DNA of 57,712 nucleotides, from contig JAEYOY010000025.1 of the NCBI GenBank assembly GCA_023411215.1, positions 1 through 57,712 on the forward strand, read 5' to 3'. Below are positions 1 through 8,943 of the stretch, piece after piece. The position numbers and the translations under genes are program-made. How positions within the stretch are numbered: position 1 is the first letter of the stretch; each line of letters opens with the position of its first letter. A model generated the notes under the pieces. That model did not search any database and was not told where the DNA came from. It worked only from the letters and a program-made list of their open reading frames with translations. This stretch comes from Bacillota bacterium (GTDB lineage: Bacteria; Bacillota; Clostridia; Lachnospirales; Lachnospiraceae).

Positions 1-9
1 CTCTCATGT
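1..9 (-). rRNA. 5' tip of a 16S rRNA gene (rest lies left of the window)
   Basis: Read on the minus strand, the window ends in CTTAAACATGAGAG. This is exactly what precedes TTTGATCCTGGCTCAG at the 5' end of bacterial 16S rRNA. Only the first few bases are inside the window, so the exact mature end is an estimate. The position is supported by a strong promoter at 301-329 and a leader of about 290 nt that contains the motif TTGATAATTGAACAGTGAAA common upstream of clostridial 16S genes. Transcription runs away from the origin, as expected for rRNA operons. Confidence 0.75.
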
Positions 10-300
10 TTAAGTTTTTGATCCAGTCAGATAAACGTTAGCCTTGATCAATCATTTCTGATTAATCGTTACAACCAAATGGTTGTTCAAGCAATCCTGT
101 TATCTTTACTGTTTTTGTGGTTGTATCTGTTTCCAGATACGGTTCGTTGACATACCATTACGATATATCATAATGAAAATCTATTTTCGAAGTCCATGTG
201 GAACTTCGAGTTTTTTAGAATTTTCAGGGTTGTTTCACTGTTCAATTATCAAGGTTCGATGTGCTTTGCGTTTATTTTCTTTAACGCGTCAGCAAAATAA

Positions 301-329
301 ATGATACCACATGCGCATATCTTTGTCAA
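301..329 (-). promoter_or_regulatory. rRNA operon promoter
   Basis: On the minus strand the -35 is TTGACA (324-329), followed by a 17-bp spacer and a -10 of TATCAT (301-306). An A/T-rich tract just upstream (330-370) could act as an UP element. The predicted start is near 293, giving a long leader with local hairpins (for example CGAAGT/ACTTCG around 197-217) typical of rRNA processing regions. No coding potential is seen in 1-430. Confidence 0.8.
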
Positions 330-436
330 CAACTTTTTGCCTTAAATTTTTTATTTTTTTAAAACAATTTATCAAACTCAAACAATGCTCCCAAACCCTT
401 ATAAAATAAGGCTTTATTATAATCCTAACCCACTTT

Positions 437-1138
437 TTAATTGCATTTTTTTAAATATGTTTGTGTAAACGGGCATACAAGGACGCATTTTCCGCATAAT
501 GTTTTCTCAATATTTAATCGTTCTTTCGTAATTCTTCTTGCTACTCTTTTGCATTTGACAGCATCGAAGAATGTCTCTCTATTAGAAGCTATATTCCAAT
601 TCAATCCAGTAATAGCCTCACCAGGACAAGCCTCCTTACAGCGCATACAATCTTTACACCTAGATTCATTTATCGGATGATCTGCCTGCAGGCTGGCATT
701 AGTTAATATTGCAGAAATACGAACAGCACTTCCGAATTCTTTCGTCACAAGCATCGCATTCTTACCGATCCAGCCGATCCCGGCCCGTGTTGCCACTGTC
801 TTATGAGGAAGCACCGAATTGTATTCTGTCTCTGTCTTTGAAACCTCTGATATCGTTTGTGGGATAGCTTCATACCCTAATCTCCGTATGTATTCTGCTC
901 CTAAAGTTACAATTTCATCCAGCTTTTCATTTAATTCATCATAAGTAAGGCGGTATTCCATTGTTGGTCCATACTCAATTCCTTTAATAACTTCGGAATC
1001 TATAGCTACTGCAATCGCAATTCCATACGTCATATTGCTTCTTACCTCTACCGGTAGCATGGTAATATCCCCGATGCCAACTAAATCCGCTCCAAGTCGC
1101 TGTAGCTCTTCCTTCACTTCAAGTGTAATATTCTTCAT
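437..1138 (-). CDS. double [4Fe-4S] cluster protein, QueG-like
   Basis: The product is about 233 aa. Two ferredoxin-type cysteine clusters near the C-terminus (CKDCMRCKEACP and CGKCVLVCP) indicate two [4Fe-4S] clusters for electron transfer. The preceding ATRAGIGWIGKNAML segment is typical of the epoxyqueuosine-reductase family and its short relatives. True QueG, which reduces epoxyqueuosine in tRNA, is usually about 300-380 aa, so this protein is probably a short paralogue of unknown substrate. I chose the Met at 1138 because GGGAG lies 8 nt before it; the ATG 18 nt upstream has no comparable ribosome binding site. It stands alone between the rRNA leader and a MerR gene that has its own terminator. 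Confidence 0.75.
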   Translation of the reverse strand: MKNITLEVKEELQRLGADLVGIGDITMLPVEVRSNMTYGIAIAVAIDSEVIKGIEYGPTMEYRLTYDELNEKLDEIVTLGAEYIRRLGYEAIPQTISEVSKTETEYNSVLPHKTVATRAGIGWIGKNAMLVTKEFGSAVRISAILTNASLQADHPINESRCKDCMRCKEACPGEAITGLNWNIASNRETFFDAVKCKRVARRITKERLNIEKTLCGKCVLVCPFTQTYLKKCN

Positions 1139-1420
1139 ATCATTGTCTCCCTTCATTAGCTTGTAAAGATAAAGTCAATATTATCTCTAATCATTCCATT
1201 AATTAATCTGCTTCCATAAAGCATTTAAAGCTTTAAAGGATTTCTAGGAATGATAGTATCTGCTAAGACAGTCCAGCTACACAGCTTGCTCCAATAGAAT
1301 ATTAATTATTGTATATAAATTACTTAACATAGAAAATTATACCATGCTACCTTCTTTTTAGCATCATGTAATTTCTGAAATTCTTTATGTTTTGATAAAT
1401 ATATGAAGAATTATCTTACC

Positions 1421-1471
1421 AAAACAAAAAGAGCAGTACAACAGCTCAACGCTTTAATTCTTGTACTGCTC
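1421..1471 (-). terminator. intrinsic terminator of the MerR-family gene
   Basis: On the minus strand, GAGCAGTACAA...TTGTACTGCTC forms a stem of about 10 bp (1431-1440 with 1461-1471), followed by TTTTTGTTTT. It lies directly after the stop codon at 1508. The remaining bases between 1157 and 1420 hold no gene or clear promoter that I can support. Confidence 0.8.
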
Positions 1472-1507
1472 CTAATATTAGTTTCTCTTGTAATGCTTTA
1501 AAGCATG

Positions 1508-2335
1508 TTATTCAATTGGTACCTGAAGTTCGGTAATGTATTCCTCCGGATTATCGGTGATCCATTCTCCCTTGTGATATATCTCACGAAGGGCTCCACA
1601 TATTTTATATCCATTTTGTCTGATCCAATCATATAATGCTTCATATGTCCTCGGAATGGTTGAGAAAGGACCTTTGTGTACAATACATACCATCTTCATT
1701 ACTGCCGGCAGATCATAAACCTTAACCATATCTGATTCCGAAAAGCTCTTCGTAATTGGTTCAACAACTTCCACTTCCAGGGATGATGTAGAATCCAGAT
1801 CATCCCATCCCCTATGATACAGCATCATACAAGGTATCGTACGTTTTCCGCCTAATTTATCAATGTGTTCATTGACCTTTGCCCACATATCAGTCAACTC
1901 TTCGTCAAAGCGGCTGCTATGAAAGCTTCTTCGTATCGATGCTATCAAGATAGGTTCCACACTTTTAATTGTTATTTCATTCATTTGGGGTATGCCTCCA
2001 TTCTTAATTAGAAATATATTGGTTCGGAGACGTTCCAGCCTATTCAGCTCCAAATGGAGCTCTTCCTCCAGCTTTAAAGATTTATTCTCTAACAAACTGA
2101 TCAAGGAAGATAAAGGAATGTTTTGATTGAGTACCGCAGCGATCTCCTCGAGGGAGAAGTTAGCATCCTTTAATGCCATAATCTTATTGACCGTCACCAA
2201 CTGACCAGCCTCATAATAACGATAACCGGTAAACTGATCCAATTTGGTAGGTTTAAGAATTTTCATTTTTTCATAATGGTAGAGGGTATCAATGGATAGC
2301 CCACATAGCTTCGAGAACTCGCCAATACGAAACAT
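1508..2335 (-). CDS. MerR-family regulator with GyrI-like effector domain
   Basis: The protein is about 275 aa. The N-terminal 70 residues are a MerR winged helix-turn-helix (FRIGEFSKLCGLSIDTLYHY, then TGYRYYEAGQL). A short coiled coil follows, and then a C-terminal GyrI-like ligand-binding domain, as in BmrR- and TipA-type multidrug sensors. Such proteins bind hydrophobic or cationic compounds and untwist promoters with long spacers. The start at 2335 is set by GAGGAGG 6 nt upstream, not by the earlier Met codons. Its own promoter (2389-2419) has the 19-bp spacer and dyad expected for this family, so autoregulation is likely. No efflux gene is adjacent, so the regulated target is unknown. 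Confidence 0.88.
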   Translation of the reverse strand: MFRIGEFSKLCGLSIDTLYHYEKMKILKPTKLDQFTGYRYYEAGQLVTVNKIMALKDANFSLEEIAAVLNQNIPLSSLISLLENKSLKLEEELHLELNRLERLRTNIFLIKNGGIPQMNEITIKSVEPILIASIRRSFHSSRFDEELTDMWAKVNEHIDKLGGKRTIPCMMLYHRGWDDLDSTSSLEVEVVEPITKSFSESDMVKVYDLPAVMKMVCIVHKGPFSTIPRTYEALYDWIRQNGYKICGALREIYHKGEWITDNPEEYITELQVPIE

Positions 2336-2388
2336 AACATTCCTCCTCATCAAAGGCTTACAGGTGTGCACCCCTGTCGTCTGAAATC

Positions 2389-2419
2389 ATTGTAATCCCT
2401 TGGGTAACCCAAGAGTCAA
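2389..2419 (-). promoter_or_regulatory. MerR-type promoter/operator with 19-bp spacer
   Basis: On the minus strand the -35 is TTGACT (2414-2419) and the -10 is TACAAT (2389-2394), separated by 19 bp instead of 17. The spacer contains a perfect 7+1+7 dyad, CTTGGGT-T-ACCCAAG (2399-2413). This arrangement is the hallmark of promoters activated by MerR proteins, which act from within an over-long spacer. Confidence 0.85.
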
Positions 2420-2442
2420 CTGGTTTTTTATATTTATGTACT

Positions 2443-2473
2443 AAAAAAGCGTACCAACTTGGTACGCTTTTTG
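2443..2473 (-). terminator. terminator after tRNA-Ser
   Basis: A near-perfect inverted repeat, AAAAAGCGTACCAA/TTGGTACGCTTTTT, begins just past the tRNA 3' end. The minus-strand transcript ends in a run of T. Confidence 0.85.
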
Positions 2474-2475
2474 TA

Positions 2476-2563
2476 CGGAGAAAGAGGGATTTGAACCCTC
2501 GCGCCGGTTGCCCGACCTACACCCTTAGCAGGGGCGCCTCTTCGGCCTCTTGAGTATTTCTCC
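2476..2563 (-). tRNA. tRNA-Ser(GCU)
   Basis: The minus strand folds as a class II tRNA of 88 nt. The acceptor stem is GGAGAAA/TTTCTCC with discriminator G, the anticodon loop is CTGCTAA (anticodon GCU), there is a long variable arm (GTCGGGCAACCGGC region), and the T arm is GAGGGTTCAAATCCCTC. The 3' CCA is not encoded. It reads serine codons AGC and AGU. Confidence 0.95.
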
Positions 2564-2688
2564 AGATCCGAACTTTGTAAGTTCTTTATGCAAGATGAAT
2601 TGATAAATCAATCCACTTGTTTTGGTAACATGCTCTCTGCCATTTCTCACAGAAGCAAAATCTAGTATAACAAATGACTTTAGCTTTG

Positions 2689-3231
2689 TCAACAATTTTG
2701 CGTCACTATTTCATACAAATTATTGCCTTTGGCATCAATTACAACGATTACAGGAAATTCTTCTACCTGTAGCTCCCGAATTGCTTCGGTTCCTAGGTCA
2801 TCATAAGCAATAACTTTACTCGATTTGATTTTCTTTGATAAAAGAGCACCTGCACCACCTACCGCAGCAAAATAAACGGATTTATTCTGCACCATAGATT
2901 CTATGACCTCTTTACTCCTTTTTCCTTTGCCAATCATACCTTTTAAACCTCGGTCCAACAGCATCGGAGTATATTTATCCATACGGCTACTGGTGGTAGG
3001 TCCGGCAGATCCGATAACCTGTCCTTCCCGTTCCGGGGTGGGTCCCAAGTAGTAGATAATGTTATCCTGTAAATCGATCGGTATAGGACCCTCTTGCAAC
3101 ATAGTCTCATACATCCTCTGATGAGCAGCATCTCTGGCAGTATATATGGTTCCTGTAATATATACATAATCACCTGCCTGAAGCTCTTCTACCTTCTGTG
3201 CTGTTAATGGTGTAGTGATATACTTATCCAT
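2689..3231 (-). CDS. class I fumarate hydratase, beta (C-terminal) subunit
   Basis: This 180-aa protein matches the small subunit of the two-subunit, oxygen-sensitive, [4Fe-4S] class I hydro-lyases (fumarase / L(+)-tartrate dehydratase). Family segments visible are the N-terminal ITTPLT with LQAGDYVYITGTIYTARDAAH, the glycine-rich GSAGPTTSSRMDKYTP, and GMIGKGKR. The reaction is reversible hydration of fumarate to malate, here probably in a partial TCA branch. The start follows AAGGGGATCGAA. The alpha subunit lies 144 bp upstream on the same strand. Tartrate dehydratase cannot be excluded by sequence alone, but the setting beside housekeeping genes favours fumarase. Confidence 0.88.
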   Translation of the reverse strand: MDKYITTPLTAQKVEELQAGDYVYITGTIYTARDAAHQRMYETMLQEGPIPIDLQDNIIYYLGPTPEREGQVIGSAGPTTSSRMDKYTPMLLDRGLKGMIGKGKRSKEVIESMVQNKSVYFAAVGGAGALLSKKIKSSKVIAYDDLGTEAIRELQVEEFPVIVVIDAKGNNLYEIVTQNC

Positions 3232-3375
3232 TTCGATCCCCTTTTTTATATGATCTCAAAGTATCTGTTATGGTATAGTAAAGACTCTTCATAGTATATC
3301 CATAACAATCTGTTTTAACCTCAAATATCTCATAAGAATATATCTTAATAATTTCTGTCTTAACGATTCAATTTA

Positions 3376-4218
3376 TTATAATACACGACTAATGTGGCGG
3401 TTCACATGACAACAGATATTAATCGCCACCGGAAGACCTGCTATATGAGTCGGATAGGTCTCAATATTAACTCCCAGAGCAGTCATCCTGCCACCCAAAC
3501 CTCCGGGTCCGATACCAAGTCTATTGATCTCGGTTAATAATTCTTCCTCCAGCTTTCGGATATGTTCTAGAGGAGAAGGTTGATTCATATTTCTTGCTAT
3601 GGCTTTCTTAGAAAGAAGAGTACATTTCTCAAAGCTTCCTCCGATACCTACGCCGACTACAATCGGAGGACAGGCATTAGGACCTGCGAGCTTTACTGTC
3701 TCAAGTACCGCTTCTTTAACACCTTCTACTCCATCCGAGGGCTTTAACATATATACCCTGCTCATATTCTCACTGCCGAACCCCTTCGGTGCTACTGTTA
3801 ACTCTAATCGATCTCCGGGAACGATCTCATAATGAATGATTCCAGGTGTATTATCCTTGGTATTAGTACGAATTAAGGGATCTCCAACCACAGATTTACG
3901 AAGGTAGCCCTCTGCATAGCCCTGGCGAATTCCTTCATTGATTGCATCCTCCAAAAATTCACCTTTGATCTGTACCTCCTGTCCCAGTTTAACAAATATG
4001 ATTGCCATTCCGGTATCCTGACAGATTGGAATATTATCTGTCGCAGCTATATCCAGATTTTCACTTAGTTGATTTAATATCTGCTTTCCGAGAATACTCG
4101 TTTCCGATTCCCCTGCATTGCGAACTCTGGATTCTACATCAGAAGCCAACTTATAGTTGGCTTCGATACACATCTCTTTTATATTTTTAATAATGTCATC
4201 TGTATTAATTGTCCTCAT
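3376..4218 (-). CDS. class I fumarate hydratase, alpha (catalytic) subunit
   Basis: This 280-aa protein is the iron-sulfur subunit of the heteromeric class I fumarase. Three cysteine sites suit ligation of the [4Fe-4S] cluster: PICQDTG, GSFEKC and the CCHVNRH near the C-terminus. RLGIGPGGLGGRMTALGV is a family signature. The start codon lies inside the last codons of gyrA (14-nt overlap, AGAGCGAGA just upstream), which suggests translational coupling to gyrA. The beta subunit follows after 144 bp. Placing a metabolic enzyme at the distal end of the gyrBA transcription unit is unusual. Confidence 0.9.
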   Translation of the reverse strand: MRTINTDDIIKNIKEMCIEANYKLASDVESRVRNAGESETSILGKQILNQLSENLDIAATDNIPICQDTGMAIIFVKLGQEVQIKGEFLEDAINEGIRQGYAEGYLRKSVVGDPLIRTNTKDNTPGIIHYEIVPGDRLELTVAPKGFGSENMSRVYMLKPSDGVEGVKEAVLETVKLAGPNACPPIVVGVGIGGSFEKCTLLSKKAIARNMNQPSPLEHIRKLEEELLTEINRLGIGPGGLGGRMTALGVNIETYPTHIAGLPVAINICCHVNRHISRVL

Positions 4219-6817
4219 TCTCGCTCTCGCTCTCTTCTACCAATTCCTCAAAGGAGTCCTCTGAGAATTCATCATAGGAATCCTCTCCTAAAAATTCACT
4301 GGTATCAACAACCTGATTTTCTTCATTGAGTTCATTTTCAAGATTTTTAATCAATTCCTCTTCTGATGCGGTGCTTTCTCTAACCTTGGTTAGGTTTGCT
4401 ACTTTAATCTTGTTATCAACATCAATATCCATTAATTTTACGCCCGAGGTAATTCTGCCAAGTACAGAGATATCATTGACCATAATCCGAATTATAATAC
4501 CTTCGTTCGTAATCAGCATTACTTCGTTTTCTTCGTTTACAGCTTTTACTCCGATCACATCGCCGGTCTTTTCGGTGATCTTATAGCACTTTACACCCTT
4601 ACCACCACGACGCTGAACGGTAAACTCATCCATTTCGGTACGTTTTCCTAAACCGTTCTCAGAAACGAACAGTAAATAAGAACCTTGTGTATGCAGCTGC
4701 ATTCCTACGATTTCATCCTCTTCATTCAGATTCATACCGATAACGCCCATGGAGGTTCTTCCTGTAGGCCTTACATCTCGCTCATTAAAGCGAATGCACA
4801 TACCATCCTTGGTTACCAGAATAACATCCTTTAGATGATTTGTCGATTTTACTTCAATGAGTTCATCATCTTCTCGCAAATTAATTGCCTGAAGTCCGGA
4901 TTTTCTGATGTGCTCATAGTCACTCATCGGGGTCTTCTTTACGATACCCTTCTTGGTTGCCATGAATAGGAAGCGGTCCTTTTTGTATTCCTTCAACGGA
5001 ATAATTGCAGTAATTCGTTCCTCCGGTAACAGCTGTAGAAGATTAACAATTGCTGTACCTCTGGCCGTACGACTAGCCTCCGGTATCTCATATGCCTTCA
5101 ACCGATATACCCTGCCCTTATTTGTAAAGAACATGATATAGTGATGATTCGTCGTCATAAGGAGATCTTCAATGAAATCCTCCTCTATGGTCTGCATACC
5201 CTTAATGCCCTTACCGCCACGATGCTGACTCTTAAAATTATCAACCGTCATACGCTTGATATAACCGAGTCTTGTCATAGCAATAACGGTAGTTTCATTG
5301 GGAATCAGATCCTCCATAGAGATATCAAACTCATCAAATCCGATCTTAGTTCTTCTTTCATCACCGAATTTATCACGAATAATGGTAATCTCTTCTTTGA
5401 TTACACCAAGTAATTTCTTCTCATCTGCAAGGATTGCCTTGTATTCTGCAATCTTTGTCATAAGCTCTGCGAACTCCGCCTCCAGTCTTTCTCTCTCTAA
5501 ACCGGTTAACGCACGAAGTCTCATGTCAATAATTGCCTGAGCCTGTACATCCGTCAGTGCAAAACGCTCGATTAATTTTTCCTTTGCAGCATTTCCGTTA
5601 GCGGAAGCACGAATGATACGGATAACCTCATCAATATTATCAAGAGCAATCAGCAATCCCTGTAAGATATGAGCACGCTCTTCTGCTTTATTTAAATCAT
5701 AGAGGGTACGTCTTGTAACAACCTCTTTTTGGTGCTTCAGGTAATAATCCAGCATCTGATACAGATTGAGGATTCTTGGCTCGTTGTTCACCAGCGCAAG
5801 CATAATTACACCAAAGGTCTCCTGCAATTGAGTATGCTTATATAATTGATTTAACATAACATTGGAATTCACATCCCTACGAAGCTCTATTACTATTCTC
5901 ATACCAGTACGGTCTGATTCATCACGTAGCTCTGTGATACCATCTATTTTCTTATCCTTAACAAGTTCTGCAATCTTCTCAATTAATCGAGCCTTATTTA
6001 CCATGTAGGGAAGTTCAGTAACTACAATACGGTTCTTACCATTTTGCATCGGTTCAATATCGGTAACCGCACGAACACGAATCTTACCTCTACCCGTTCT
6101 GTATGCCTCTTCTATTCCTGTCACACCGAGAATCTCTGCACCGGTAGGAAAATCCGGTCCCTTTATAATCTTCAGCAATTCATCTAAATCAGTTTCTCTA
6201 TCCTCTTCGACATGATTATCAATAATTTTTATGACACCATTAATAACCTCACGAAGATTGTGAGGAGGAATATTGGTAGCCATACCAACCGCAATACCGG
6301 AGGTACCGTTAACCAATAGATTCGGATATCTGGCGGGTAATACTAAGGGTTCTTTCTCGGTTTCATCAAAGTTGGGAGAGAAATCTACGGTATCTTTATT
6401 GATGTCGGATAACATCTCCATAGAAATCTTACTCAAACGAGCTTCCGTATAACGCATCGCTGCAGCTCCGTCACCATCAATGGAACCAAAGTTACCATGG
6501 CCATCGACTAACGGATATCTGGTAGAGAAGTCCTGCGCCAACTTTACCAAAGCCTCGTAGATTGAACTGTCTCCGTGAGGATGATATTTACCCATGGTAT
6601 CACCGACAATACGCGCACATTTACGATGCGGTTTGTCAGGTCCGTTATTCAATTCTATCATTGCATACAAAATTCTTCTTTGTACCGGCTTAAGACCGTC
6701 CCTTACATCGGGCAGGGCACGTGCCGCGATAACTGACATTGCATACTCGATGTACGAGGCTTCCATTGTCTTCTTTAGATCGACGTCATGCACCTTGTCG
6801 AAGATATTCTCATCCAT
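4205..6817 (-). CDS. gyrA: DNA gyrase subunit A
   Basis: The protein is about 870 aa and is the DNA breakage-reunion subunit that introduces negative supercoils with GyrB. The catalytic tyrosine is in AAMRYTEARL. The quinolone-resistance region reads HPHGDSSIYEALV, with Ser and Glu at the two classical positions. The C-terminal beta-pinwheel contains the GyrA box QRRGGKG, plus a related HRGGKGIKG earlier. The tail after it is very acidic (many Glu/Asp/Ser). GGAGG sets the start at 6817, not the Met 21 nt upstream. gyrB lies 88 bp upstream on the same strand, and the fumarase alpha gene overlaps its stop. Confidence 0.97.
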   Translation of the reverse strand: MDENIFDKVHDVDLKKTMEASYIEYAMSVIAARALPDVRDGLKPVQRRILYAMIELNNGPDKPHRKCARIVGDTMGKYHPHGDSSIYEALVKLAQDFSTRYPLVDGHGNFGSIDGDGAAAMRYTEARLSKISMEMLSDINKDTVDFSPNFDETEKEPLVLPARYPNLLVNGTSGIAVGMATNIPPHNLREVINGVIKIIDNHVEEDRETDLDELLKIIKGPDFPTGAEILGVTGIEEAYRTGRGKIRVRAVTDIEPMQNGKNRIVVTELPYMVNKARLIEKIAELVKDKKIDGITELRDESDRTGMRIVIELRRDVNSNVMLNQLYKHTQLQETFGVIMLALVNNEPRILNLYQMLDYYLKHQKEVVTRRTLYDLNKAEERAHILQGLLIALDNIDEVIRIIRASANGNAAKEKLIERFALTDVQAQAIIDMRLRALTGLERERLEAEFAELMTKIAEYKAILADEKKLLGVIKEEITIIRDKFGDERRTKIGFDEFDISMEDLIPNETTVIAMTRLGYIKRMTVDNFKSQHRGGKGIKGMQTIEEDFIEDLLMTTNHHYIMFFTNKGRVYRLKAYEIPEASRTARGTAIVNLLQLLPEERITAIIPLKEYKKDRFLFMATKKGIVKKTPMSDYEHIRKSGLQAINLREDDELIEVKSTNHLKDVILVTKDGMCIRFNERDVRPTGRTSMGVIGMNLNEEDEIVGMQLHTQGSYLLFVSENGLGKRTEMDEFTVQRRGGKGVKCYKITEKTGDVIGVKAVNEENEVMLITNEGIIIRIMVNDISVLGRITSGVKLMDIDVDNKIKVANLTKVRESTASEEELIKNLENELNEENQVVDTSEFLGEDSYDEFSEDSFEELVEESESENEDN

Positions 6818-6835
6818 TGTTATTCCTCCGTTAAT

Positions 6836-6877
6836 CATGACAAGAGAAACAAATTACTGTCTCTTCTTGTATGCTTT
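6836..6877 (-). repeat. short imperfect inverted repeat in the gyrB-gyrA gap (copy 1 of 2)
   Basis: The plus strand reads ATGACAAGAGAAACAAATTA, then a spacer, then CTTCTTGTA. The ends ACAAG and CTTGT pair. A second copy with the same opening and closing blocks lies at 14936-14975 between yidD and yidC. The function is unknown; it may be a processing or stability hairpin. Confidence 0.4.
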
Positions 6878-6905
6878 TCATTCAGCTTATAATTTTATAA
6901 AGCCT

Positions 6906-8816
6906 TTATATATCAAGATTCTTTACATATTTCGCATTTGCTTCAATGAATTCTCTTCTTGGCTCTACCTTATCACCCATCAAGGTGGTAAATGTTAAGT
7001 CTATCTCTGAAGATTCTTCCTCATCCATACTGACACGGAGTAAAATTCTCTTCTCAGGGTCCATGGTTGTATCCCATAGCTGCTCCGCATCCATCTCTCC
7101 AAGACCTTTATAACGTTGAATCTTGTTATTGGAATCTCTACCAATTTCCAATAATATCTGATTTAACTCATCATCACTGTAAGCGTAACGGACATATTTA
7201 TTCTTCTCCACTTTATAAAGCGGCGGCTGTGCTAGATATACATAGCCTTGCTTAATAAGGTCAGGCATAAAACGATAGAAGAAGGTCAATAATAAGGTAC
7301 TGATATGGGCACCGTCGACATCCGCATCGGTCATAATGATAATCTTATGATAACGGAGTTTATTTATATCAAAATCATCGGAAATACCGGTACCAAATGC
7401 AGTAATCATCGCTTTAATCTCATTATTTACCAATATTTTATCTAATCTTGATTTTTCAACATTCAGAATCTTACCTCGAAGGGGAAGGATTGCTTGCGTT
7501 GCTCTGGTACGTGCAGTCTTAGCAGAGCCTCCCGCAGAATCACCCTCAACGATGTATATCTCACACTTGGACGGATCCTTCTCTGAACAATCAGCCAGCT
7601 TACCTGGTAAACTCATTCCCTCCAAAGCTGTCTTTCTTCTGGTCAGATCTCTTGCTTTTCTAGCTGCATCCCTTGCTCTTTGTGCAAGCACCGCTTTTTC
7701 ACAAATAGTCTTTGCTACCTGAGGATTCTGTTCCAGAAAATAGGTTAATTGATCACTTACAATATTATCTACGGCACCTCTTGCTTCTGAATTACCCAAC
7801 TTCTGTTTGGTCTGTCCTTCAAACTGCGGATCTGCAATCTTAATACTGATAATTGCCGTTAAACCTTCCCTTATATCCTCACCGGATAGATTCTGATCAC
7901 TGTCCTTAAGGAATTTCATAGATCTGGAATAATCATTAAAGGTTTTCGTAATTGCATTCTTAAAACCGGCCAGGTGAGTTCCACCCTCCGGAGTAGTAAT
8001 ATTATTAACAAAACTGTAACAGCCCTCCGTATAGGTGCTGTTGTGCTGAAGTGCTACTTCTACATAGACATTATCCTTTGTTCCCTCACAATAGATAATC
8101 TCAGGGTATAATGGATCCTTATGACGGTTGAGATACTCCACATATTCCCTAATACCGCCCGCATAATGGAATTCTCTTTCCTTTACCTCCGGTTCTCTTT
8201 TATCTCGGAGAATGATTTTGATATTTTTGGTTAGAAATGCCATCTCGCGGAGTCTTTGTTTTAAGATATCATAGTCATATACCGTCTCTTCAAATATCTC
8301 CTTGTCCGGTAAGAACGTAATGGTAGTTCCTCTGCCATCCGTTTCTCCAATCTCCTCTAATCTTCCGCAAGCCTTGCCTCGTTCATATCTCTGAAAATAT
8401 TTTTTACCATCAACACAAATTTCAACGGTTAACCATTCGGAAAGAGCATTTACTACCGAAGCTCCTACACCATGAAGACCACCGGATACCTTATATCCTC
8501 CACCACCGAATTTTCCGCCTGCATGCAGAATGGTAAATACTACTTCTACTGAAGAGATACCCTTCTTCTGGTTTATTCCTACCGGAATGCCTCTTCCGTT
8601 ATCAATTACGGTAATAGAATTATCTTCATTAATCGTAACATCGATTGTATCGCAATATCCGGCAAGTGCTTCATCTACCGCATTGTCTACAATTTCGTAT
8701 ACCAAATGATGTAATCCCTTAGAGGAAGTGGAGCCTATATACATACCGGGTCTTTTTCTTACTGCCTCTAGTCCTTCCAATATTTGAATTTGATCTGCAC
8801 CATATTCATTACTCAT
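6906..8816 (-). CDS. gyrB: DNA gyrase subunit B
   Basis: The protein is about 636 aa, the usual short Gram-positive GyrB. The N-terminal GHKL ATPase shows EIVDNAVDEALAG, DNGRGIPVG and GGLHGVGASVVNALS. The TOPRIM domain shows EGDSAGGSA and MTDADVDGAHI, which bind Mg2+. The C-terminus ends in EFIEANAKYVKNLDI, normal for the family. GGAGGAG followed by AAATC fixes the start at 8816. It forms an operon with gyrA; recF lies 127 bp upstream on the same strand, continuing the standard origin cluster. Confidence 0.97.
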   Translation of the reverse strand: MSNEYGADQIQILEGLEAVRKRPGMYIGSTSSKGLHHLVYEIVDNAVDEALAGYCDTIDVTINEDNSITVIDNGRGIPVGINQKKGISSVEVVFTILHAGGKFGGGGYKVSGGLHGVGASVVNALSEWLTVEICVDGKKYFQRYERGKACGRLEEIGETDGRGTTITFLPDKEIFEETVYDYDILKQRLREMAFLTKNIKIILRDKREPEVKEREFHYAGGIREYVEYLNRHKDPLYPEIIYCEGTKDNVYVEVALQHNSTYTEGCYSFVNNITTPEGGTHLAGFKNAITKTFNDYSRSMKFLKDSDQNLSGEDIREGLTAIISIKIADPQFEGQTKQKLGNSEARGAVDNIVSDQLTYFLEQNPQVAKTICEKAVLAQRARDAARKARDLTRRKTALEGMSLPGKLADCSEKDPSKCEIYIVEGDSAGGSAKTARTRATQAILPLRGKILNVEKSRLDKILVNNEIKAMITAFGTGISDDFDINKLRYHKIIIMTDADVDGAHISTLLLTFFYRFMPDLIKQGYVYLAQPPLYKVEKNKYVRYAYSDDELNQILLEIGRDSNNKIQRYKGLGEMDAEQLWDTTMDPEKRILLRVSMDEEESSEIDLTFTTLMGDKVEPRREFIEANAKYVKNLDI

Positions 8817-8943
8817 GATTTCTCCTCCAATTTTTTTGGAGGACTTCACCTCCGTACTAATAATTTATACTCTTGTATTCTTTTTGTAGCTATAAAAGTA
8901 TATATTAAATTCCTACATTGTTTACATCCTAAAGTTAACATAA

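Noticed and set aside
83..304. Open frame in the rRNA leader
   Set aside because: It is antisense to the 16S leader, Cys/Phe-rich, and lacks a ribosome binding site.
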